Origin: Agaribacter marinus
Lineage (GTDB): Bacteria; Pseudomonadota; Gammaproteobacteria; Enterobacterales; Alteromonadaceae
Reading direction: 5' to 3'
DNA: 64,000 bases
Assembly (NCBI RefSeq): GCF_030160655.1
Contig: NZ_BSOT01000005.1
Coordinates: 1,569,546-1,633,545, forward strand
In this document: positions 8,107 through 14,361 of the stretch, one piece after another
How the letters are laid out: each line of letters starts with the position of its first letter
Position numbering within the stretch: position 1 is the stretch's first letter
Notes under the pieces: generated by a model
The model's input: only the letters and a program-made list of their open reading frames with translations
Databases searched by the model: none
What the model was told of the DNA's origin: nothing
Made by a program: the position numbers and the translations under genes

Positions 8107-8543
8107 GTGTTAGGCATGCTATTGCGATACCTCAATAACTTACCATGCTCCTTAACAAGTTCTCGAGCCTTCATTTCTTGGGACAACCAAACAAATTCAA
8201 AAAGCAATATGGGTGTCCCCATGATAAGGCCGAATAGCATAGATTGCTCAATTAAAGCATTAACCTTTGAGGATAAAATTATTGCACTCAAGAAGAAAAA
8301 GCACATCATGATAAATGAAATGTAGTGCGCATTTGCGCTTGAGATTAAATATGTAACTTCCATAGGATTCTGTCGTTTAGCACGCAATACCATAAGCTTT
8401 TTCAACTTTCTACTTCTATTTTTTACTTTCGTTAATTTAACGAGAAAATTAAATGATTTGTAGACAAGTATCGTGGCCAGCCCAAAAGTAATTCCACTTA
8501 TCCACTTGCTAGGGTAATACAGGTCACCCAATAATTGTTCCAT
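8082..8543 (-). CDS. Cassette membrane protein with C-terminus altered by IS insertion
   Basis: About 150 residues from ATG 8543, preceded by AAGGAAG. It has a transmembrane segment near the start (WISGITFGLATILVY), a basic stretch (KVKNRSRKLKKLMVLRAKR), then two more helices (YISFIMMCFFFLSAIIL and MLFGLIMGTPILLFEFVWL). No family recognised. The cassette starts at GTTAGGC (8571-8565) 21 bases before the start codon and its R'' core GCCTAAC is at 8115-8109. The last residues after RNS are read from attC and insertion-sequence DNA (stop at 8082), so the native C-terminus has been replaced. Confidence 0.5.
   Translation of the reverse strand: MEQLLGDLYYPSKWISGITFGLATILVYKSFNFLVKLTKVKNRSRKLKKLMVLRAKRQNPMEVTYLISSANAHYISFIMMCFFFLSAIILSSKVNALIEQSMLFGLIMGTPILLFEFVWLSQEMKARELVKEHGKLLRYRNSMPNTYEPPACQ
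8107..8115 (-). repeat. R'' half of split attC-like site F
   Basis: Minus strand GCCTAACAC: a perfect RYYYAAC core plus two bases, then the right end of the insertion sequence (ATA, TGAGCCTCC). The other part of the site is at 6424-6532. Confidence 0.6.
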
Positions 8544-8564
8544 AACTAAATACTTCCTTAAAAT

Positions 8565-8573
8565 GCCTAACAT
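8565..8573 (-). repeat. R' half-site next to second IS1111-type end
   Basis: Plus strand GCCTAACAT (minus strand GTTAGGC), followed at 8574 by CTA and TGGACGCCTCCC, the presumed right end of a second element. The insertion lies two bases from the AAC, exactly as at 8107-8115. The remainder of this attC is not found at the far side of the damaged element. Confidence 0.5.
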
Positions 8574-9375
8574 CTATGGACGCCTCCCATTAAGCAAGCG
8601 ATTTTTTGCAATTTCAAATAAAGATTACTCTCATCTATTCGGATTATTTATCAGCTTTTTACGCTGTATCCCTGATGAAATTCGCAGACTGAATACTTAT
8701 CAACTTATCGCTATCTTATTAGCTATGTTAGGAACAGTTTTATTCAGCCTAGATTTTATCTTATTTGTCATCACTTTAATTTGCCTGCGTAACCTCGGCC
8801 TGTTTTAAAAAATTACATCTACCTTATCAGGTGAATGTCATCATAATCTACTTTCTTATGCATTACCGCCCATACAATGCGAGCAATTTTGTTGGCGACT
8901 GCTACTATCACTTTATTTTTATGGGCACGACTTAATAACCTTCGGATCCAACTACTGATCGGTCTTCTAGGGTTTAGGTGCCTTACCATCGCACGTGCAC
9001 CATGGATCAGCAGGGTTCGCAGATAAACATCACCTCGTTTACTTATGCCATACAGTTGTTGCTTACCCCCACTAGAGTGTTGTCTAGGGACTAAACCGAG
9101 CCAAGCAGCTAGTTGTCTGCCATTTTTAAAAGAAGACACATTCCCAACGGTAGCAACCAATGCAGATGCCGTCAGCGTACCTACACCAGGTATTTTCATC
9201 AATCTTTCATAATTTTCGTCTTCAACACTATGACGCGATATTTCTTGCTCTAGTTCGTTTATCTCGTTGTCTAAAAGCCTTAACCTTTTAGATAAACGCA
9301 TTGAATGGCACCGCACGGATGCCGGCAACATCTCTTCAAAGGCACCAGAGCGAATGAAGTTGCCCATGGCCTTGC
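8574..9375 (-). mobile_element. Truncated second IS1111-type element
   Basis: The right end (8574-8588: CTA plus TGGACGCCTCCC) and about 240 bases of noncoding sequence are followed, reading against the plus strand, by the 3' half of a transposase gene. The 5' half and left end are missing; similarity stops around 9368-9380, where an in-frame TAA precedes the remnant. The noncoding part could have encoded the element's guide RNA. Its orientation is opposite to the element at 6533-8106, and the two right ends face each other across one cassette. Confidence 0.5.
8819..9367 (-). pseudogene. IS110-family transposase, C-terminal fragment
   Basis: About 182 residues cover a helical coiled region (LSKRLRLLDNEINELEQEIS) and the full Transposase_20 domain: LMKIPGVGTLTASALVATVG, FKNGRQLAAWLGLVPRQHSS with the conserved serine, and YLRTLLIHGARAMV. 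The N-terminal RuvC-like domain with the acidic residues is absent, so the product is inactive. The ATG at 9367 is internal to the original gene. The protein differs clearly from the transposase at 6609, so two distinct elements used the same kind of target. Confidence 0.75.
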
Positions 9376-9512
9376 TTTATGACAGTGGTATAAGGCTAAT
9401 AGAATCCATTCATTTACGTTGCCAAGGTGTTGATTTTATTCGCAAAAGCCAGGTGCTATCACTTATCCTATTGCACGTAAACCTTGCAAATACCTGCTCT
9501 TTTTATGCTCAG

Positions 9513-9914
9513 TTACATTATCCAATTTTCGGTACGTAAAGCGTCTACACGCATGAATTCTTTCAAGTTATTACTCACGAGAATCAGCCCTTCACTACGA
9601 GTATGAGCAGCGATGTGTAAGTCATTCACGCCGATAACTTGACCCTTTTTTTCTAAACCTGCGCGAATAGAACCGTAATGTGCGGCGGCTTTTTCACTGT
9701 AACTTAGTACGTCCAAACGAGAGCAAAAATCCTCTACGGTACGAAGATTGCGTTCAACAAATTCACTTTTTTCAGCACCATGAATCAATTCAGCCAATGT
9801 TATTGACGAAATAGCTAATTGACCTGAATGTTCGTTAAATTTGCTCAGTACTTCCAAGGGTTTTCGTTTGATCACGTAAATACAGATGTTGGTATCGAGC
9901 ATGTACTTCAGCAT
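9513..9914 (-). CDS. vapC: VapC-family PIN-domain toxin ribonuclease
   Basis: 133 residues of PIN domain. The N-terminal MLDTNICIYVIK gives the first acidic residue, SSITLAELIHGAEKS the conserved Glu, and VIGVNDLHIAAHTRSEGLILVSNN the Asp cluster. VapC toxins cut RNA, usually initiator tRNA or rRNA, when freed from VapB. The start overlaps the vapB stop by one base (TAATG), implying translational coupling. It lies between the damaged IS1111-type element and the pseudaminic-acid operon; a cassette origin is possible but I see no attC site beside it. Confidence 0.85.
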   Translation of the reverse strand: MLKYMLDTNICIYVIKRKPLEVLSKFNEHSGQLAISSITLAELIHGAEKSEFVERNLRTVEDFCSRLDVLSYSEKAAAHYGSIRAGLEKKGQVIGVNDLHIAAHTRSEGLILVSNNLKEFMRVDALRTENWIM

Positions 9915-10150
9915 TAAAAAGATTCTCTATCTTGCTGCTTTTGCGATGCACGCTCAGTCATAAAGTCCTCAGATACGCCTTCTGACGACATAAAAAAGCT
10001 ATCCCAAACATTATCTACAGGGGATAATACACGTTCATTCCCAACGACTCTTACGACTACCTTTTTAACGCTTTCAGGGAAACGCGTTTCTGCTGGAAGT
10101 CTAACCGCTTGCGTTCTATTGTTTACAAAAACAGTACCTTTTTGCAGCAT
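9914..10150 (-). CDS. vapB: VapB/VagC-type antitoxin
   Basis: About 78 residues from ATG 10150 (MLQKGTVFVNNRTQAVRLP), with AAGAGG ahead of it; an upstream in-frame ATG at 10180 lies in the operator and is unlikely. The N-terminal swapped-hairpin AbrB/MazE-like fold binds DNA (VNNRTQAVRLPAETRFPESV), while the C-terminal part (WDSFFMSSEGVSEDFMTERA) is the usual toxin-wrapping peptide of VagC-type antitoxins. It forms an operon with vapC and should repress it through the palindrome at 10172-10190. Confidence 0.82.
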   Translation of the reverse strand: MLQKGTVFVNNRTQAVRLPAETRFPESVKKVVVRVVGNERVLSPVDNVWDSFFMSSEGVSEDFMTERASQKQQDRESF

Positions 10151-10171
10151 GAAAACCTCTTGATAAATTGC

Positions 10172-10190
10172 TATATACAAATTGTATATA
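10172..10190 (-). promoter_or_regulatory. Palindromic operator of vapBC
   Basis: TATATACAA, one central base, TTGTATATA: a perfect 9+1+9 palindrome about 22 bases upstream of the vapB start. A second, partial TGTATATA copy follows at about 10211. Autoregulation by the VapBC complex through such sites is typical; binding here is inferred. Confidence 0.6.
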
Positions 10191-10241
10191 CAAGATAAGG
10201 ATATAGCAAATGTATATAGCTACTCTGACCTTATGCTTAGC

Positions 10242-11336
10242 TTAATCAATTAGCTCCCAAGAAATAGGCGTGCCAACACTTAAGGCGCTTTTCGCTGTTT
10301 TACCCATAACCGAATCATAATGCTTGGGTGCTAATCCATAACCCGGTCGAATCACCTTTACATTGTTTGGTGTAAGCATTTCGCCCGCGGTAATTGATTC
10401 ACTCACGTATAACGAACGCCTAAATTGTTTCGATTTCTGCTCATTGTCAGTCCCCCCAAAATGCACCTGCCCGAGCGCATCAAAGGCGCGCTTACATTCT
10501 TCACTTAGCAGAGAGAATTCTTGCGGTTCAAGCGAAAAATCAGCGTCGACGCCACCGGCGCTTCGATCCAACACAAAATGTTTTTCAATCACGCAGGCAC
10601 CTAAAGCCACACTCGCCACCGACACGCCTATGCCTTTAGTATGATCAGACAAGCCGACTGCACAACCAAATGTTGCCTCAATGGCGGGAATGGTAAGTAA
10701 ATTAGTATCCGTCGCCTCCGCAGGATAGGTGCTTGTACATTTTAACAAAATAATATCTTCACACCCTGCACTACGCGCGGTGTTTACGGCCAGCTCAATC
10801 TCGCTCAAACTTGCCATGCCGGTCGACATAATCATTGGCTTACCGGTACTCGCCACTTTTCGAACCAATGGCACGTCGGTAAGTTCGAACGAGGCAACTT
10901 TATAGCATGGCACATTTAAGCGCTCTAAAAAGTCGACGGCGCTAGCGTCAAACGGCGAACTAAAGGCCAGCATGCCCAAGGCTTTAGCGCGTTCAAAAAT
11001 AACGGTATGCCAATCGTAAGGGGTACTTGCTTTCTCATACAAAGCATATAGATTTTCGCCGCACCACAGGCTGTTTTTGTCTTCGATAACAAAGCCTTTC
11101 GCTTTTGTATTCAAGGTCATTGTATCTGCTGTGTAGGTTTGTAGCTTTATTGCATCTGCACCCGCTTTTGCGGCTTCATCCACTAAGGCAAGTGCCGTCT
11201 CTAGACTTTGATTGTGGTTACCACTGAGCTCTGCAATTATAAAAGGCGCTTGGCCATCGCCGATTAATTTATGCCCTATGCTGATAGGTTTTGCCGGTCT
11301 AGTTGGCTTTATCATCGGCGTTAGTGTCTTACTCAT
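10242..11336 (-). CDS. pseI: Pseudaminic acid synthase
   Basis: 364 residues of the NeuB/PseI family, which condenses 2,4-diacetamido-2,4,6-trideoxy-L-altrose with phosphoenolpyruvate to make pseudaminic acid. The TIM-barrel domain begins PFIIAELSGNHNQ and contains AGADAIKLQTYTADTMT, the form usual in PseI, plus MIMSTGMASLSEIE, LLKCTSTYPA, VGLSDHT and IEKHFVLDR. The C-terminal antifreeze-like SAF domain covers about residues 300-360 (RSLYVSESITAGEML, VIRPGYGLAP). It is the last gene of the maf-pse operon. Legionaminic or sialic acid synthases are less likely given PseB and PseC next door. Confidence 0.9.
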   Translation of the reverse strand: MSKTLTPMIKPTRPAKPISIGHKLIGDGQAPFIIAELSGNHNQSLETALALVDEAAKAGADAIKLQTYTADTMTLNTKAKGFVIEDKNSLWCGENLYALYEKASTPYDWHTVIFERAKALGMLAFSSPFDASAVDFLERLNVPCYKVASFELTDVPLVRKVASTGKPMIMSTGMASLSEIELAVNTARSAGCEDIILLKCTSTYPAEATDTNLLTIPAIEATFGCAVGLSDHTKGIGVSVASVALGACVIEKHFVLDRSAGGVDADFSLEPQEFSLLSEECKRAFDALGQVHFGGTDNEQKSKQFRRSLYVSESITAGEMLTPNNVKVIRPGYGLAPKHYDSVMGKTAKSALSVGTPISWELID

Positions 11337-11383
11337 AAAATTTGTCCTTGCCTTGTCCTTACCCTTAACAAAAACACGTCCAC

Positions 11384-12124
11384 TTAACCTGCGTTTTCGC
11401 TGTGCGCCGGCATACTAGACATTAAGGCTTTGTGTAAAAATTCAGCTTGTATCCAGTCTTCGCTCGTATCAATGTCTTGCACTAAATAACGCGGCAAATT
11501 CATTGGCACCGAACGCTCGGTAAATACAGGCGCCTTTGCCAGCCAAGTATTGCCGCCGGCAAAATAAAACTGCCCCGCATCATGAAACACCTCACTTAAA
11601 TCTTGCGAGCGTGTTTGCATACATTCAGGAAACAACATACTTAACTTACCATCATTTATCGTAAACCCACGTTGCACTGGGAACGCAAAGCCCGTAGCAC
11701 TGAAAATATAAGCCAAGGATGCATCTGCTGCTTTCATCTCCTTAAACATACTCGCCGCGCGACTCAAATACGCCGCCTGTAATAAGGGAGCTGTTGCATA
11801 CAAACAGCAAACTAGCGATAGTAAGTCTTTAGTATCTTCGCGTACCGTTAATTGTTGCAGTGCATCTTGCATCACGTCCCCCGTGGTGGCGTAATCATCC
11901 GCTAAAGTACTGTTCGAGCGGCGGAGAATATCGTCTGCGCCATACTGCATGGCGGTATTCGCAATCGCATCATCGTCGGTCGACACAAACACGCGCGTAA
12001 AGGCACGAGAGGCTTTTGCCGCCGCTAAAGAATAGGCAATCAAGGGCTTGCCATTAAAGTCCTTAATATTTTTTTTAGGTATACGCTTACTGCCGCCCCG
12101 CGCAGGGATAATCGCAATGCTCAC
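11384..12124 (-). CDS. pseF: Pseudaminic acid cytidylyltransferase
   Basis: 246 residues, a nucleotidyltransferase that activates the nonulosonic acid as its CMP derivative for transfer. Visible motifs are the nucleotide-binding IPARGGSKRIPKKNIK, FNGKPLIAYSLAAAKAS, VFVSTDDDAIA and DDYATTGDVM, in the usual positions. Family length is about 230, so it is complete. It lies between pseC and pseI with short gaps of 48-58 bases, so is probably co-transcribed. NeuA is a relative, but the pse context decides the name. Confidence 0.88.
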   Translation of the reverse strand: MSIAIIPARGGSKRIPKKNIKDFNGKPLIAYSLAAAKASRAFTRVFVSTDDDAIANTAMQYGADDILRRSNSTLADDYATTGDVMQDALQQLTVREDTKDLLSLVCCLYATAPLLQAAYLSRAASMFKEMKAADASLAYIFSATGFAFPVQRGFTINDGKLSMLFPECMQTRSQDLSEVFHDAGQFYFAGGNTWLAKAPVFTERSVPMNLPRYLVQDIDTSEDWIQAEFLHKALMSSMPAHSENAG

Positions 12125-12181
12125 AGCCGACTATTGCCTCTGTCATCCGTTCTCCGGTATCGATTACGCAGGCACATAAGC

Positions 12182-13366
12182 TTACTTGCCCTGTTTGGCT
12201 GGTAGGTATTTACGCAAAGCCATCGTGAGTGTATTTACCACTGTTTTTTGTGCGTCATCGCTTAACCCCACATATAAAGGCAAGGTAATCGCGCCTTCAT
12301 AAAAATGCTCAGCATTGGCAAACATTGCCTTGCTAAATCCTAAGCTTTGGTAATACGGGTGCCAATGAATGGGAATGTAATGCACATTCACACCAACATC
12401 ATGCGCGCGTAATTCATCAAAAATAGCTTGTCTTGCCTCGGCGGGAACTTCAATCATATACAAATGCCAAGCAGACGTGTCTGCGCCAGTGCGCGTTGGT
12501 AAACGAATGTCATAGGAATTAGGTAACTCACGCAGCAACGCATCATATTGCTCGGCCAATGCTCGGCGCTCTGCAATAAAACTGTCTACACGCTTTAGTT
12601 GGCTGATGCCCAAGGCCGCTTGTAAATCACTTAAGCGATAATTATAGCCAAGGGCAAGTTGTTGATAATACCAAGCGCCTTGATCATGCCGTGTTTGCCA
12701 TTCTGCGCGGCGTGTTATGCCATGTTTCGCGTACAGTTCACATTGCTTTGCCAAGGCGTCATCATTAGTGAGTACAGCACCACCCTCGGCAGTCGTGATT
12801 GACTTTACCGGGTGAAAACTAAGTACCGCTAAATCAGAATATTCACAACAGCCAATGGGTTTGCCATTGTAAGTCCCGCCTAAACCATGTGCCGCATCTT
12901 CAATAATCGCAACATTGTGTGCTTGGCAAAGTTTGCTGATACGCTGCATATCGCAACTCAAACCGGAAAAATGCACGACGACAATGGCCTTTGGTAATCT
13001 GTTTTGTGCGTTAGCGCCTTGTAATTTTGCGGCCAATATCTCAGGGCAAATATTACGAGTAATAGGATCGATATCCACAAAATCGACATCCGCGCCGCAA
13101 TACAAGGCACAATTTGCCGATGCGGCGAACGAGTTCGGCGAGGTCCAGACTATATCGCCTTTACCAATGCCCAAGGCCAAACAAGCCACGTGTAAGCCTG
13201 AGGTGCCAGAGTTAACCGCAACACAATAAGTAGCTGATGTATAGTCACAAAGTGCCTGCTCGAATGCTGGCACTCTATCCCCTTGGGTCAAAAATTTATT
13301 CGCAAGCACATCTACAACACTGGCAATGTCATCATCGTTTATGTTGTGCTTACCATAGGGGATCAT
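12182..13366 (-). CDS. pseC: UDP-4-keto sugar aminotransferase of pseudaminic acid synthesis
   Basis: 394 residues, a DegT/DnrJ/EryC1 (AHBA-type) PLP-dependent aminotransferase. It converts the 4-keto-L-altrose product of PseB into the 4-amino sugar. NSGTSGLHVACLALGIG holds the phosphate-binding region, EDAAHGLGG the Asp that contacts the pyridine ring, and VLSFHPVKSITTAEGG the catalytic lysine. GYNYRLSDLQAALGISQL and the C-terminal HYIPIHWHPYY are family-typical. It overlaps the pseB stop by four bases (ATGA), so the two are coupled. Confidence 0.92.
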   Translation of the reverse strand: MIPYGKHNINDDDIASVVDVLANKFLTQGDRVPAFEQALCDYTSATYCVAVNSGTSGLHVACLALGIGKGDIVWTSPNSFAASANCALYCGADVDFVDIDPITRNICPEILAAKLQGANAQNRLPKAIVVVHFSGLSCDMQRISKLCQAHNVAIIEDAAHGLGGTYNGKPIGCCEYSDLAVLSFHPVKSITTAEGGAVLTNDDALAKQCELYAKHGITRRAEWQTRHDQGAWYYQQLALGYNYRLSDLQAALGISQLKRVDSFIAERRALAEQYDALLRELPNSYDIRLPTRTGADTSAWHLYMIEVPAEARQAIFDELRAHDVGVNVHYIPIHWHPYYQSLGFSKAMFANAEHFYEGAITLPLYVGLSDDAQKTVVNTLTMALRKYLPAKQGK

Positions 13367-14361
13367 TCTGTTTCTTTATCCAATGCTTTTAGTTCGTCTA
13401 CACTTAAAAAATGCGGGTTAGTGCCTGAGTGGTACTCAAACTTTTCACTCACAGAACGCCCTGTTTCTAAGAGCTTATTTTGCTGATAATTCACATTAGT
13501 ATCAAAAAAGGTTATCGCAGGGGTGATCACAAAGTGATCATCAAATTCTACCGAATGATGCGCCATTTCTTCCGGCACCATAATTTCATGCAGCTTTTCA
13601 CCTGGGCGAATACCCACACACTCGTGCTCTCGCGTACCGCTCATGGCTTCAACTAAATCGAGTATGTGAATAGAGGGGATTTTAGGCACAAAAATCTCTC
13701 CTCCTTGCATACGTGCAAAGTTTTTCACCACAAACGACACACCATCATCTAAGGTAATCCAAAAGCGTGTCATTTCGGTGTGCGTTACTGGGAGTTGCGT
13801 TACGCCGTCCGCAATCAGTTTACGGAAAAACGGTACCACCGACCCGCGCGAGCCCACGACATTGCCATAGCGTACCACCGCAAAACGCGGCCCATGTGCG
13901 CCGGCAATGTTATTTGCCGCAACAAACAACTTATCAGACGCTAGCTTAGTCGCACCGTACAAGTTGACTGGATTCGCCGCTTTGTCGGTAGACAAGGCAA
14001 TCACTTTAGACACATCGTTAGCAATGCACGCATCAATTACGTTTTGTGCGCCGTTAATGTTTGTTTTAATACACTCATTGGGGTTGTATTCTGCCGCAGG
14101 CACTTGTTTTAATGCCGCCGCATGCACCACGAAATCAACGTTTTTTGTTGCAGTTAATAAGCGTTCTTTGTCTCGCACGTCACCCAAAAAATATCGCAGT
14201 GATGGGTGGTTAAACTGCTGTTGCATCTCAAATTGCTTTAATTCGTCACGCGAAAACACAATTAAACGAGACGGCTTATAGTGCGCGAGTATGTGCGAAA
14301 TAAATCGCTTACCAAACGACCCTGTGCCGCCCGTTAACAAAATGCTTTTATTATCAAACAC
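13363..14361 (-). CDS. pseB: UDP-N-acetylglucosamine 4,6-dehydratase (inverting)
   Basis: 332 residues, an extended short-chain dehydrogenase that starts the pathway by 4,6-dehydration and C5 inversion of UDP-GlcNAc. The NAD(P) loop is TGGTGSFGKRF; the dehydratase signatures are VVHAAALKQVPAAEYNP, STDKAANPVNLYGATK (catalytic Tyr and Lys) and RYGNVVGSRGSVVPFF. MTRFWITLDDGV and PSIHILDLVEAM follow. All are PseB/FlaA1-type features. The start overlaps the end of the upstream maf gene by eight bases and its stop overlaps pseC. Confidence 0.93.
   Translation of the reverse strand: MFDNKSILLTGGTGSFGKRFISHILAHYKPSRLIVFSRDELKQFEMQQQFNHPSLRYFLGDVRDKERLLTATKNVDFVVHAAALKQVPAAEYNPNECIKTNINGAQNVIDACIANDVSKVIALSTDKAANPVNLYGATKLASDKLFVAANNIAGAHGPRFAVVRYGNVVGSRGSVVPFFRKLIADGVTQLPVTHTEMTRFWITLDDGVSFVVKNFARMQGGEIFVPKIPSIHILDLVEAMSGTREHECVGIRPGEKLHEIMVPEEMAHHSVEFDDHFVITPAITFFDTNVNYQQNKLLETGRSVSEKFEYHSGTNPHFLSVDELKALDKETE

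Larger units (their letters stand above)
2465..8571 (-). other. CALIN: attC-like cassette array without visible integrase
   Basis: At least five imperfect palindromes (2465-2525, 3411-3479, 3602-3752, 4794-4899, 5761-5826) and one split by an insertion (6424-6532 plus 8107-8115) alternate with single small genes. On the minus strand each begins with a variant of RYYYAAC and ends with a variant of GTTRRRY, with partly complementary L''/L' segments inside, the layout of integron attC sites. Several genes start 20-50 bases after a GTT-type core, as gene cassettes do. Sites at 3411 and 5761 share a 20-base stretch almost exactly. No tyrosine recombinase of the IntI type is in the window. The attC calls rest on eye-matched pairing, not on a covariance model. 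Confidence 0.6.

Noticed and set aside
8563-8808. 81-codon plus-strand frame with a hydrophobic C-terminus
   Set aside because: It covers exactly the noncoding right end of the truncated IS1111-type element and starts inside the attC core; no ribosome-binding site.
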